From NCBI GenBank assembly GCA_041500225.1, contig JBGQLV010000006.1, positions 1 to 64,000 of the forward strand: a stretch of DNA of 64,000 bases, in the 5' to 3' direction. Below, one piece after another: positions 24,678 through 33,765 of the stretch. Positions within the stretch are counted from its first letter, which is position 1, and each line of letters begins with the position of its first letter. Below the pieces are notes generated by a model. The model was not told the origin of the DNA and ran no database searches. It worked only from the letters and a program-made list of their open reading frames with translations. This DNA comes from 0-14-3-00-41-53 sp041500225. Its GTDB lineage: Bacteria; Nitrospirota; Thermodesulfovibrionia; Thermodesulfovibrionales; SM23-35. The position numbers and the translations under genes were made by a program.

Positions 24678-25823
24678 TTATCCTTCTTTCTGTGGTTCTT
24701 CTTTTTTTCCAACTTCTCCTTCAATAAGTCTTTTTGCTCCTATGAATCTTTTGAAATAATATGGGGTTCCCAGACTATCAATGGTGACCTTCTTGCCTTT
24801 TGATGAAGCATGTATAAACAGGTCATTGCCAAGATAAATCCCTACATGTGAAGGAAAGGATGCATATGTCCTGAAGAAGACGAGGTCACCGATAGATAGC
24901 TCTCCCTTATCAACAGGATTTCCCTCAAAAAATTGCTCCCTTGCTGATCGTGGAAGATCTATTCCGATCAGGCCATAGACCTTCTGAACATATGCGGAAC
25001 AGTCAATCCCGAGTAAGCTGCTACCGCCGAATCTGTAAGGTATGTCAAGTAATTTTTTTGCAAATAGGATAAGTCTGTCCTGCAACCCCATTTCGCTGAG
25101 CTCTTTAGATTCAAATACTTTCCCCATATCTGTATCTATGCGAGCCTGTGAAAGTATTGTCTCGTAGTTTTTTGTTCCGTCAGTTTTTAAATCGTCCGGT
25201 TCTGCTTCAGGTTCCATAAGGATTTTCTGACCTGTTTTTAATAAGTCTGTTTCAAGATTATTGATATCCTTAAGCTCATCAATATCGATATTAAACATCC
25301 TTGCAATCTTATAAATGTTATCGCCTTTTTTCACAGTGTAGGTCCTTGTCACGGTTCGTTTAACGAGAAGCTTTTGTCCTATTGTAAGTTTTGTTGTTCT
25401 AAGATTATTGATCTCCCTGAGTTCACTAACTGATATTGAATATTTTTTTGATAAAGACAATAGGGTGTCGCCCTTGTTTACTCTATGAAATTGAGAATCC
25501 TCCTGATGTTTAACGGGTTTAATATTTTCACCTGAAAATCCCCCCTTTTCCTTTTTACTAAGGGGGGGTGAGGTGGGATTAAGCCTGGTTCTATTAGAAG
25601 ATTCTTTCTTATTTGAAGGAATAGTTATCTTAGAGCCTAGTTTAAGATTATTTGGCCTTAGATTGTTGACTTCTATAATATCTTGTACGCTGACTTTAAA
25701 TTTCTTGGCTATTTTGGCTGGGTTGTCGCCCTTTTTTATAGTATAAGCCGTATCAGCATAAATATTGCCTGAGAAAAAGATTGTAAGTATAAAAACAGTA
25801 GTAAAAAGATAAAGCCTTCTCAT
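24678..25823 (-). CDS. LysM and NlpC/P60 peptidoglycan hydrolase
   Basis: A 381-residue exported protein: signal peptide (LYLFTTVFILTIFFSGNIYA), three LysM domains (~25-70, ~113-155, ~163-205, each with Y/H.V/IKKGD and NN), a linker, and a C-terminal NlpC/P60 domain with Cys275 in LLGIDCSAYVQKVYG and His in FPSHVGIYL. The Cys-His pair cuts the gamma-D-Glu-diamino acid bond in peptidoglycan. Between LysM 1 and 2 lies a Pro/Lys/Gly-rich stretch encoded by simple-sequence DNA. The stop touches the end of moeA with no gap. Confidence 0.92.
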   Translation of the reverse strand: MRRLYLFTTVFILTIFFSGNIYADTAYTIKKGDNPAKIAKKFKVSVQDIIEVNNLRPNNLKLGSKITIPSNKKESSNRTRLNPTSPPLSKKEKGGFSGENIKPVKHQEDSQFHRVNKGDTLLSLSKKYSISVSELREINNLRTTKLTIGQKLLVKRTVTRTYTVKKGDNIYKIARMFNIDIDELKDINNLETDLLKTGQKILMEPEAEPDDLKTDGTKNYETILSQARIDTDMGKVFESKELSEMGLQDRLILFAKKLLDIPYRFGGSSLLGIDCSAYVQKVYGLIGIDLPRSAREQFFEGNPVDKGELSIGDLVFFRTYASFPSHVGIYLGNDLFIHASSKGKKVTIDSLGTPYYFKRFIGAKRLIEGEVGKKEEPQKEG

Positions 25824-25838
25824 GTTTACCTCCCAGAA

Positions 25839-26372
25839 TTAAGCTGCTTCTTCCCGTATAAGGTCTTTAAGCGTCGGCAGCTCTGTAAGGTCCTTCAACC
25901 CAAAATACTGCAAAAATTCTCTTGTTGTTCCATAAAGAAATGGCCTGCCAGGTACCTCTTTGCGTCCCATTATCTTTATAAGCCTTCTCTCGAGTAATGT
26001 CCTTATAGCACTGTCAGAATTGACACCCCTGAGTTGTTCAATCTCAGCCCTTATGATAGGTTGTTTGTATGCCATTATGGCTAAGGTCTCGAGGGCGGGT
26101 ACTGACAGCTTGCTTGAAATGTGTATATTTCTAAACTTCTTTACCCACTCTGCATATTCAGGGTTTGTTACCATCTGATAGCCATTTGCAATCTCAACTA
26201 TCAGCACCCCCGCATTTCGATTTTTGTATTCAGCCATCAACTCCTCCATAAGCCTTTTTATCTCAGGCTCAGGAAGTTCTATCACATCCTTTATAGCAGA
26301 AATCGATAGAAGTTCTCCTGAAAGAAACAAGAGAGCTTCAAGCACCGATATCTTTTCCCTGTCTTCCATCAC
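25839..26372 (-). CDS. scpB: Segregation and condensation protein B
   Basis: A 177-residue protein of two winged-helix domains, typical of ScpB: KISVLEALLFLSGELLSISA at the start, and LETLAIMAYKQPIIRAEIEQLRGVNSD in the middle, with GRPFLYGTT near the end. ScpB binds ScpA and SMC in the chromosome condensation complex. No scpA is adjacent in this window, which is unusual; it would be expected upstream on the same strand. The start could be Met1 or Met2. Confidence 0.93.
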   Translation of the reverse strand: MMEDREKISVLEALLFLSGELLSISAIKDVIELPEPEIKRLMEELMAEYKNRNAGVLIVEIANGYQMVTNPEYAEWVKKFRNIHISSKLSVPALETLAIMAYKQPIIRAEIEQLRGVNSDSAIRTLLERRLIKIMGRKEVPGRPFLYGTTREFLQYFGLKDLTELPTLKDLIREEAA

Positions 26373-26409
26373 ACAACAATAGAAATATAGCAGAAATCAG
26401 CTTAAAATT

Positions 26410-26586
26410 TCAAATGTTTTCTTCAGGTTTTTCTTCTTTGACGATTTCGAGCGTTTGCTTCTTAATGCGCCTTCTATCGTATCCTTTCTCGCCCTTTCTC
26501 GTTGCAACTAAATGGCTGCGGAGTTTTAATACTGCCTCAATAGGAAGACGAGGTTTCGGTTTTTTCTTTTTTATCGGTTTCTTCAT
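26410..26586 (-). CDS. Small basic protein, unrecognised
   Basis: A 58-residue frame very rich in Lys and Arg (KKPIKKKKPKPRLP, then TRKGEKGYDRRRIKKQTLEI). It sits directly upstream of scpB on the same strand. The R.KGEKGYDRR stretch resembles basic nucleic-acid-binding tails. It is below the length of a typical gene call and the family is unknown, but the lack of stops and codon use support it. Confidence 0.45.
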   Translation of the reverse strand: MKKPIKKKKPKPRLPIEAVLKLRSHLVATRKGEKGYDRRRIKKQTLEIVKEEKPEENI

Positions 26587-26716
26587 CTAAATCAATATAC
26601 CTTAAAAAGTTCTTAAGATTAAAGGATAAATTTCGAAAAGTTGTATAATATTTTTATATGACAGGCAGTTAAGCGAGAGCTAAAAATCATTTTTATAATG
26701 GAAGAGGATTTTTTTA

Positions 26717-27838
26717 ATGATTGAGTCAAAATCAGGACGTTTGCTAATTGTTGATGATGACATTGAATCTATAACCCCTTTATGCGACCTTCTTTCTGAG
26801 AGTGGCTACCTCGTGGCGGGTTATACATCAGGGAAAGATGCGATAGAGGCGTTGAAGACGCATGATTTCGATCTGCTTCTGACTGACCTTGTGATGCCTG
26901 AGATGGACGGTATTGCCTTGTTGCAAGCAGCGCTGAAGATAGACCCACATCTTGTCGGCATCATCATAACCGGACAGGGTACGATTCAGACTGCTGTGGA
27001 AGCGATGAAGGTTGGCGCATTTGACTATGTGCTGAAACCATTCCAGTTCAAAATACTGCGTCAGATATTATCTCGTGCAATGGAGGTGCGCCGGCTTCGG
27101 ATTAATAACTTAAAGTTGCTCGAGGATATCACCGAGGGAAAACAGGTAGAGGAAGAATTAAAGAGTTCACGCGAGCAGTTGCGTAACCTTTCCGCACATT
27201 TGCAATCCATTATGGAAAAGGAAAGGATGAATATCGCCCGTGAGATTCATGACGAGTTGGGCCAGGCATTGACAGTTTTGAAGATGGACTTATTCTGGTT
27301 GAACAACCAATTACCCAAAGATCAAAAATTACTGCTTGAGAAGACAAAATCAATGTCAGAGCTCATTGATAAAACTGTCAAAACAGTACAGAGGATTTCA
27401 GCAGAATTAAGGCCTGGTTTATTAGATGACCTCGGACTTGCAGCAGCAATTGAATGGCAGGCAGAAGAATTTCAAAAGAGAACAGGCATTGAATGTGAAG
27501 TTATCTTAGATCCTGAGGATATTATTCTGAATCAAGACATCTCTACAGCTATTTTTCGCATCTTTCAGGAATCTCTGACAAATGTCTTTCGCCATGCAGA
27601 TGCAACGAATGTCGAAGTAAGTTTGGACGAAAAAACTGATAGAATAGTGCTGGAGGTTAGAGATAACGGCAAAGGAATTACAGAAAAGCAGATTTCCAAT
27701 CCTGAATCATTTGGGCTGATCGGGATACGAGAACGAGTCCATCTACTGGGAGGTGATGTAAAAATTGTCGGTATTCGGGATAAAGGAACCACGATAACAG
27801 TGACTATTCCACTTAATAAAAACGGAAAAACTCTATGA
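26717..27838 (+). CDS. Receiver - HisKA_3 hybrid sensor kinase (NarX type)
   Basis: A 373-residue soluble protein. Residues 1-~125 are a receiver with Asp57 in LLLTDLVMPEMDG; ~130-165 is a linker coiled coil; the dimerisation-phosphotransfer domain carries His178 in NIAREIHDELGQ; and the HATPase domain has DNGKGI and a FGLIGIRERV segment typical of NarX-type kinases. Its stop overlaps by four bases the start of the LuxR-type receiver downstream, which is its evident partner. The first ten residues (SKSGRLLIVDDD) recur in the protein at 28666. Confidence 0.92.
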   Translation: MIESKSGRLLIVDDDIESITPLCDLLSESGYLVAGYTSGKDAIEALKTHDFDLLLTDLVMPEMDGIALLQAALKIDPHLVGIIITGQGTIQTAVEAMKVGAFDYVLKPFQFKILRQILSRAMEVRRLRINNLKLLEDITEGKQVEEELKSSREQLRNLSAHLQSIMEKERMNIAREIHDELGQALTVLKMDLFWLNNQLPKDQKLLLEKTKSMSELIDKTVKTVQRISAELRPGLLDDLGLAAAIEWQAEEFQKRTGIECEVILDPEDIILNQDISTAIFRIFQESLTNVFRHADATNVEVSLDEKTDRIVLEVRDNGKGITEKQISNPESFGLIGIRERVHLLGGDVKIVGIRDKGTTITVTIPLNKNGKTL

Positions 27839-28467
27839 TAAAAATACTTATAGCTGATGATCATGCAATTGTTCGGGAAGGACTGAAACAGATTATATCT
27901 GAGACTCCTGATATGGCTGTAGTTGCTGAAGCGAGCAATGGAGAGGATGTGCTGGAAAAGGTATCTGTAAATAAATATGATGTAATTCTATTAGATATTT
28001 CCATGCCTGGCAGAAGTGGTCTGGATATTCTAAGACAACTAAAAATTGAAAAACCCAAACTTCCCATTATGATGTTAAGTGTGCATCCGGAGGAACAATA
28101 TGCGGTTAGAGCCTTGAGGGCAGGCGCCTCCGGATATTTGACAAAAGAAAGCGCGCCGGATGAATTGATTGCAGCTATAAGAAAAATATCACAGGGCAGA
28201 AAATATGTAAGCTCTTCACTGGCTGAGAAGTTGGCTTATGAACTGGGAATCGATGTTAAAAAACTACGTCACGAGGTGCTTTCTGATCGTGAGTTTCAGG
28301 TGATGTGCATGTTTGCCTCAGGGAAGACAGTAAAAGAAATTGCTGCTGAATTATCAATAAGTATACCAACCATCCGTACTTACCGAATCCGCATTTTAGA
28401 AAAGATGAAAATGAAGAACATTGCAGAAATCATTCATTACGCTGTAAAACAGGGACTGGTGGACTGA
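27835..28467 (+). CDS. NarL/FixJ-type response regulator
   Basis: A 210-residue receiver plus LuxR-type HTH regulator. Receiver: DDH at 8-10, Asp54 in VILLDISMPGRSG, Ser in MLSVHPE, Lys in YLTKESA. The C-terminal HTH is at ~145-205 (LSDREFQVMCMFASGKTVKEIA, then IRTYRIRILEKM). It should be phosphorylated by the kinase encoded just upstream and act on target promoters. The start overlaps the kinase stop. Confidence 0.94.
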   Translation: MIKILIADDHAIVREGLKQIISETPDMAVVAEASNGEDVLEKVSVNKYDVILLDISMPGRSGLDILRQLKIEKPKLPIMMLSVHPEEQYAVRALRAGASGYLTKESAPDELIAAIRKISQGRKYVSSSLAEKLAYELGIDVKKLRHEVLSDREFQVMCMFASGKTVKEIAAELSISIPTIRTYRIRILEKMKMKNIAEIIHYAVKQGLVD

Positions 28468-28665
28468 AAGAGATAGAGAGTTTCTTGCCGCACTTCTTCT
28501 TCCTTGTCATAAAAACTATGACAACAAACCTATTAAAAGTATTACAAAAAAAATAGCTTTTCTACGATATTATTTCGAAATTCAATCTACTATACTTTAA
28601 ATGATGGTTAAATATGCAGAAATGATAAAGGGATAAAAAAATTATGAAGGTATGAGGTATTTTAA

Positions 28666-29556
28666 ATGATAAAGTCAAAATCAGGACGATTGATGATTGT
28701 TGATGATGAAATTGATTTATTGACCTCTTTGTGCGATATCCTTTCAGAGATTGGCTACGAGACGGTAGGTTTTACCTCGGGCAAGGATGCACTGAAGGCA
28801 CTGAAGGAGCGAGATTTTGACCTGCTTTTAACAGACCTTATGATGCCTGAAATGGACGGTATTGCGCTGCTGCGAGCCGCGCTGGAAATGGACCCGCATC
28901 TTGTCGGCATCATAATAACGGGGCAGGGCACGATTCATACTGCGGTAGAAGCAATAAAGATCGGGGCATTTGATTATGTATTAAAACCGTTCAGGTTAAA
29001 GTCACTCGATATGACGCTGACCCGTGCAATGAGACTGCACCAGCTTAAAGAATCGGAAGAAAAATATCGCTCTATAGTCGAGGATCAGACCGAGCTGGTC
29101 TGTCGTTTTTTGCCTGGTGGATTACTTACTTTTGTGAACGAGGCTTACTGCCGCTATTTTGGAAAGAAGCGTGAGGAGTTGCTTGGGAACAGCTTTATGA
29201 AATTTATTCCCGATGAGGATCATGAACAAGTAGAAAGACACTTTATGTTTATTAACATGGAAAATCCTGTGGCTAAATACGAGCACCGTGTTATAAGTCC
29301 CAATGGTGAAATATGCTGGCAGCAGTGGACTAACCGGGCGATATTTGACAAGCATGGTAACTTCATTGAGTTCCAGTCGGTGGGGAGCGACATCACCGAA
29401 CGCAAGCGGATGGAGGAAGAACTTAGAAAGAGAATAGAAGATCTTGAAAAGTTTTATGATATGGCAGTTAGCAGAGAGCTTAAGATGAAGGAGATGAAGA
29501 ATGAAATAGAAAGCTTAAAGGTTGAACTCTCAAAGTATAAGAAGGATGAGGGTTGA
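28666..29556 (+). CDS. Receiver - PAS protein with C-terminal coiled coil
   Basis: A 296-residue protein: receiver (1-~125, Asp57 in LLLTDLMMPEMDG), a PAS domain (~133-255, with FVNEAYCRYFGKKREELLG and the PAC end VGSDITERKRMEEE), and a long helix tail (~255-296) with heptads. No kinase, cyclase or HD output is attached. The coiled coil suggests coupling to another protein, perhaps a truncated histidine kinase. The receiver is closely similar to that at 26717, so the two probably arose by duplication. It is separated from the upstream pair by about 200 bases. Confidence 0.9.
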   Translation: MIKSKSGRLMIVDDEIDLLTSLCDILSEIGYETVGFTSGKDALKALKERDFDLLLTDLMMPEMDGIALLRAALEMDPHLVGIIITGQGTIHTAVEAIKIGAFDYVLKPFRLKSLDMTLTRAMRLHQLKESEEKYRSIVEDQTELVCRFLPGGLLTFVNEAYCRYFGKKREELLGNSFMKFIPDEDHEQVERHFMFINMENPVAKYEHRVISPNGEICWQQWTNRAIFDKHGNFIEFQSVGSDITERKRMEEELRKRIEDLEKFYDMAVSRELKMKEMKNEIESLKVELSKYKKDEG

Positions 29557-29641
29557 AGGATGCAGGACAGGTAATAAAAGAATCGCTTCTGTCCTGTCGA
29601 AGCAGTTATCCGTCATCTATCATGCGCAAAGGGAGTAATAA

Positions 29642-31240
29642 ATGGGCAAAGAACTTCAAATACTGATACTCGAAGATGTTGCTGCCGACGCTGAATTGAT
29701 TGAACGCGAGTTACGTAAAGGGGGAATAGCATTCTTATCGAAGAGAGTGGAAACAAAAAAGGCGTTCCTGAAAGAAATTAAAGACTTTGCGCCAGATATT
29801 ATCCTCGCAGACTATACACTTCCATCATTCGACGGTCTTTCCGCTTTAAAAATTGCAAAAGAACGGTGTCCTGATGTGCCTTTTATTTTCGTCTCAGGGA
29901 CAATTGGCGAAGAACGGGCAATTGAAGCCCTAAAAAGAGGTGCAACGGATTATGTTCTTAAAGATCGGCTTTTACGCCTTGTACCGGCAGTAAATCGGGC
30001 ATTACGTGAAGTTAGGGAGCGTGTTGAGCGCAAGCAGGCAGAGGAGGCATTACAATATAGAGTTGAATTCGAAAATCTCATTACTGTTTTATCAACAAAC
30101 TTTATCAACGTTGCACCAGAAGATATTGACAAATGGATAAGCCTTGCCTTACAAACAATCGGAGAATTTGCAGGTGTTGACCGTAGTTATGTCTTTTTGT
30201 TTTCTAAGAAGGGAACGAAAATGGACAATACACACGAATGGTGTGCCGAAGAGATTGAACCGCAAATCCAGAGACTCAAAAATCTATCGGTTAATGCCTT
30301 CCCATGGTTCGCTAATAGGATAAAGAAGCGCGAGATTATTTATATTCCACGTGTCATTGATCTTCCACCCGAAGCGAACGCTGAAAAAGAAGAATTTCAT
30401 CTATCAGCAATTCAATCGCTTATCAACGTTCCCATGGTCTATCGAGGAACCCTTGTTGGATTTCTTGGGTTCGATTCGGTACGGGAAGAAAAGTTATGGT
30501 CAGGAGACAGCATTGCGTTGCTTAAAATAGTGGGAGAAATTTTTGTGAATGCATTGGAGCGCAAGCGAACAGAGGAGTTGCTACTGGAGAGCGAGGCTCA
30601 CTTTCGACAGTGGGCTGAAAAAACCCATAAAAGCAGGGACGCATTTTTAAATATGCTTGAGGATGTAAGTGAATCCTACAAAGAACTCGAAGAACTTTTT
30701 ATGAGCCTTGTGAGGGCAATGGTCAATGCCCTTGATGCAAAGAGTCCATGGACAAAAGGTCATTCCGAGAGGGTGGCAGCGTATTCAGAGAGGATTGCAA
30801 AAGAGATGGGTCTTAATGAAGAGGAAATGAAAAACCTTCAGCTTGCTGCTATCCTTCACGATATCGGGAAAATTGGTACTTATGATTATCTTCTGGATAA
30901 ACCGGCAAGACTCACAGACGAAGAGTTTGATATCGTAAAGAGACATCCGGCTCAAGGGGCAATGATCCTTAAAGATATAAGGCAATTAAAGGATATAATT
31001 CCATTAATCAGGCACCACCATGAGAGGATAGACGGAAAGGGATATCCTGATGGACTTAAGGGTGAGGAGATTCCTTTCTGTGCACGGATACTCCATGTGG
31101 CTGATTCCTTTGATTCGATGACAGCAGACAGGCCATACAGGCCCGCCCCAGGTAAAGAATATGCCTTTCTGGAATTTAAAAGGTGCAAAGGCACACAGTT
31201 TGACCCCCGGGTAGCAAAGGCAGCTTTGAAGGCATTATAA
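29642..31240 (+). CDS. Receiver - GAF - HD-GYP phosphodiesterase
   Basis: A 532-residue protein: receiver (1-~125, Asp57 in IILADYTLPSFDG), GAF (~150-310), a helical linker, then an HD-GYP domain (~355-530). The HD-GYP motifs are complete: HSERVAAYSERIAKEMG, ILHDIGKIGT, HHHERIDGKGYP and DSMTADRPYRP. It should degrade c-di-GMP in response to phosphorylation or GAF ligand. The PilZ protein at 12556 is a possible receptor for the same messenger. GGGAG precedes the ATG. Confidence 0.92.
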   Translation: MGKELQILILEDVAADAELIERELRKGGIAFLSKRVETKKAFLKEIKDFAPDIILADYTLPSFDGLSALKIAKERCPDVPFIFVSGTIGEERAIEALKRGATDYVLKDRLLRLVPAVNRALREVRERVERKQAEEALQYRVEFENLITVLSTNFINVAPEDIDKWISLALQTIGEFAGVDRSYVFLFSKKGTKMDNTHEWCAEEIEPQIQRLKNLSVNAFPWFANRIKKREIIYIPRVIDLPPEANAEKEEFHLSAIQSLINVPMVYRGTLVGFLGFDSVREEKLWSGDSIALLKIVGEIFVNALERKRTEELLLESEAHFRQWAEKTHKSRDAFLNMLEDVSESYKELEELFMSLVRAMVNALDAKSPWTKGHSERVAAYSERIAKEMGLNEEEMKNLQLAAILHDIGKIGTYDYLLDKPARLTDEEFDIVKRHPAQGAMILKDIRQLKDIIPLIRHHHERIDGKGYPDGLKGEEIPFCARILHVADSFDSMTADRPYRPAPGKEYAFLEFKRCKGTQFDPRVAKAALKAL

Positions 31241-31320
31241 GTTCAATCGTCAAACAAATAAAACAGGCTGATGACAATAGAATCACTTCCGATGTATAAT
31301 TTTAAGAAATGACACAGCCC

Positions 31321-31464
31321 AGATTATTCATAAATTTTTATGATGGCAGCCGTGGATAGAATATTCTCGCTCATTCTCGGTCGTTACGACCTCCGATTGG
31401 GTCGCATCGACAATCCGCTCCAATACTCTATCCCCGGCCTGTACACCATTTCTATGAATAATCT
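31321..31464. repeat. 144-bp foldback element with dispersed core
   Basis: Outer arms AGATTATTCATA (31321-31332) and TATGAATAATCT (31453-31464) are perfect complements. Inside, GGATAGA.ATATT pairs with AATACTCTATCC, and a central palindrome GGTCGTTACGACC lies in the core. The core 31361-31396 recurs at 61259-61294 with two differences. It lies directly upstream of proB and could fold as an RNA or be a miniature element. Confidence 0.7.
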
Positions 31465-31485
31465 CGGATAAAGAGGTATTTTCAT

Positions 31486-32583
31486 ATGAAGAGGATTGTT
31501 GTAAAGATAGGCAGTAATATAATTGCCTATGGAAAAGAAGGACTTGATACAAAAAGAATCTCATCTATAGCACGCGAAATAGCTGAACTGCACAATACCG
31601 GATATGACGTAGTCATTGTCTCATCAGGTGCTATTGCTGCAGGTATGAAAAAACTCGGGTTAAAGGGAAAACCGAAAGATATAAAACTCAAACAGGCTGC
31701 GGCAGCAATCGGCCAGAGCAGTCTAATATGGGCTTATGAAAGAAGTTTTGGAGATTATGGGAAAAAGGTAGCACAGGTGTTACTTACACGTGATGATTTT
31801 TCTGATAGAAAAAAATATATTAACTCTAAAAACACTCTCCTTACATTGCTTTCATACGGGATTGTTCCAATAATAAATGAGAATGATACCGTTGCAACTG
31901 ATGAGATAAAATTTGGCGACAATGATTATCTTGCATCTCTCGTTGCAGGTATTATAGAGGCTGAGAGGCTTATAGTCCTTTCAGATGTTGATGGGCTTTA
32001 TACCGAGGATCCGCGACATAGTGAAAAGGCAAAGATTATCGAATACGTTGAGGAAATAACACCTGAACTTGAGTTAAAGGCAGGCGGGGCAGGAAGTACA
32101 ATAGGTACCGGGGGAATGTATTCAAAAATCCTTGCTGCAAAAAGAGCAGTAAGCCACGGTATTACAGTCCATATTATCAGCGGGAAAAAAGATGGACTCC
32201 TGACATCTCTTATGGCAGGTAAGCACTGCGGTACTGTGTTTAATCCAAAAAAGGAAAAATTGTCTTCAAGAAAAGGATGGATTGCATACGGCAGTCGTTC
32301 AAAAGGGAGCCTTATCATAGATGAAGGTGCGGTGAAGGCCCTGATACATGGTGGTAAAAGCCTTCTTCCTTCGGGCATTATCTCTGTTGAAGGTAATTTT
32401 GAAACAGGTGATTCGGTCTATTGCCTTGATTCAAAAGGAAACCGTATTGCTAAAGGCCTGATCAATTATTCCTCTCCCGAGATTGAGAAGATAAAGGGAA
32501 GAAAGACTTCAGAGATTGAAAAGATCCTTGGATATAAATACTCTGACGAGGCGATACACAGAGATAATTTAGTGTTGCTGTAG
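31486..32583 (+). CDS. proB: Glutamate 5-kinase
   Basis: A 365-residue protein: amino acid kinase domain with VVKIGSNIIAYGKEG, VSSGAIAAGMKKL, INENDTVATDEIKFGDND and the GTGGMYSKI phosphate loop, then a C-terminal PUA domain (~275-365). It makes glutamyl 5-phosphate in proline synthesis. ATG 31486 follows GAGG. No proA or obg is adjacent, so it is separated from its usual neighbours; the foldback element immediately upstream may carry the promoter or attenuate transcription. Confidence 0.95.
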   Translation: MKRIVVKIGSNIIAYGKEGLDTKRISSIAREIAELHNTGYDVVIVSSGAIAAGMKKLGLKGKPKDIKLKQAAAAIGQSSLIWAYERSFGDYGKKVAQVLLTRDDFSDRKKYINSKNTLLTLLSYGIVPIINENDTVATDEIKFGDNDYLASLVAGIIEAERLIVLSDVDGLYTEDPRHSEKAKIIEYVEEITPELELKAGGAGSTIGTGGMYSKILAAKRAVSHGITVHIISGKKDGLLTSLMAGKHCGTVFNPKKEKLSSRKGWIAYGSRSKGSLIIDEGAVKALIHGGKSLLPSGIISVEGNFETGDSVYCLDSKGNRIAKGLINYSSPEIEKIKGRKTSEIEKILGYKYSDEAIHRDNLVLL

Positions 32584-32712
32584 TTTGAGAGAAGATTCGC
32601 TCACAATGGCGGTGTCAAGTTAGACCCGCGGGTTGCATTAATAATCTATTCAATTTTTTTATAGCATTTATTTCCATTTCATGATAATATTTTTAACTAA
32701 AAAGGTGTGATA

Positions 32713-32856
32713 GTGAAATTGAAGATTTTAGCATTAATTATTTCTCTTTTAATTTTTACTGGTTGTGCCACTTATAAATATCAACCTGAATCTTGTTATC
32801 CTTATGCAGCATACAGAGGTTATGCCGGCCCCCATTGCTCTCCCTCAGCTCCTTAA
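32713..32856 (+). CDS. Very short lipoprotein
   Basis: A 47-residue frame that starts at GTG 32713 after AAGGTG. It has a basic start, a hydrophobic stretch, and the lipobox LIFTGC (Cys near 18), then a short Tyr/Pro-rich tail (YKYQPESCYPYAAYRGY). It would be an outer or inner membrane lipoprotein of about 30 mature residues, similar in size to entericidin-like peptides though not recognisably homologous. It is too short to be found by length-based gene calling. Confidence 0.6.
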   Translation: MKLKILALIISLLIFTGCATYKYQPESCYPYAAYRGYAGPHCSPSAP

Positions 32857-33341
32857 TCAATAATCTAAAGGGCCTTTTAGTGCAATAAGAATGAGATAGG
32901 GGTCATTTCGGTGTCAGGTCTGGCAATCATGCATTTATATTCAATAAAAATTCGCCAATGCCAATTGATTTTATTGGCGGACTCAACGGGATTCGTTCCG
33001 ACTAATGTCGGGATTAGCCTTGAGAGCATGCTTTGAACAATTTTTGTAAAGGGGCTTCTGTCAACGGTCTGGGCATAACTTATCGATTTAACAGAGAATT
33101 CACAGATCTATATTTTTATATAATTTCCTGTATTTTCTGCCCTTTCAGATATATTCTGCTACAAATCTGCTACATTTTTTCTGAGCCTTTAACAATGCTA
33201 AAACAGACTATCGCAAAAATTATTTTATTATTCTGCTACAATTGTCCACATGGAAGGCGTTTCATACTTCCTGAAAGCCGCACCTATGATATACTTTATA
33301 AAAATACAGACTATAAGTGGTAATCAATTCAAGAGCGGATT
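32857..33341. other. Non-coding stretch with small hairpins
   Basis: CGCCAAT (32953-32959) pairs with ATTGGCG (32973-32979) and may terminate transcription of the small lipoprotein. A 96-codon frame at 33033-33323 has no domain or ribosome site and is taken as chance. AT-rich promoter-like DNA precedes the next gene. Confidence 0.45.
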
Positions 33342-33599
33342 ATGAAGAAAATATTGGATACAGTAGTTTTTGGTGAATATACTGCAGAAGATGTGTTAAT
33401 TGTTGCCGGAGTTGTGATTGCATTATTGATAATCTTTCGAATACTAATGAGAGTTTTCAAAAAACAAGAAAGCAGTCAATACGTCCAGTTAGCTGATTGT
33501 CTGAACTGTGGTTGGCACGGAAAAGTTAGCAAGCTTGCAGGGCGATGTCCTAAATGTAACCAACCTTTAGGGGATCAGAAAGCACGTCGGATGAAATAG
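33342..33599 (+). CDS. Small membrane protein with C-terminal zinc ribbon
   Basis: An 85-residue protein: one membrane span (~17-38, VLIVAGVVIALLIIFRILM), then a basic loop and a zinc ribbon with the cysteines of DCLNCGWHGK and GRCPKCNQPLG. Such small proteins are unrecognised in function; the ribbon would face the cytoplasm by the positive-inside rule. It is followed by the REP-associated transposase unit. Confidence 0.78.
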   Translation: MKKILDTVVFGEYTAEDVLIVAGVVIALLIIFRILMRVFKKQESSQYVQLADCLNCGWHGKVSKLAGRCPKCNQPLGDQKARRMK

Positions 33600-33765
33600 A
33601 ATAGGAACGTTATGATATCGGCTTCTTCCTGTAATCGTGAATTTTATATTTCTCCTCACAATGCAATATTACAATCAATAATCAATAAAAAATACAAATT
33701 TACTTTCTCCAACTTGGGTAGGATTGATTGTACGGTCAAAATTCCCAGAAGAAGGCAAATAAAAA

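Noticed and set aside
33033..33323. 96-codon + frame before the zinc-ribbon membrane protein
   Set aside because: No ribosome site, no domain, and hydrophobic runs that follow from AT-rich DNA.
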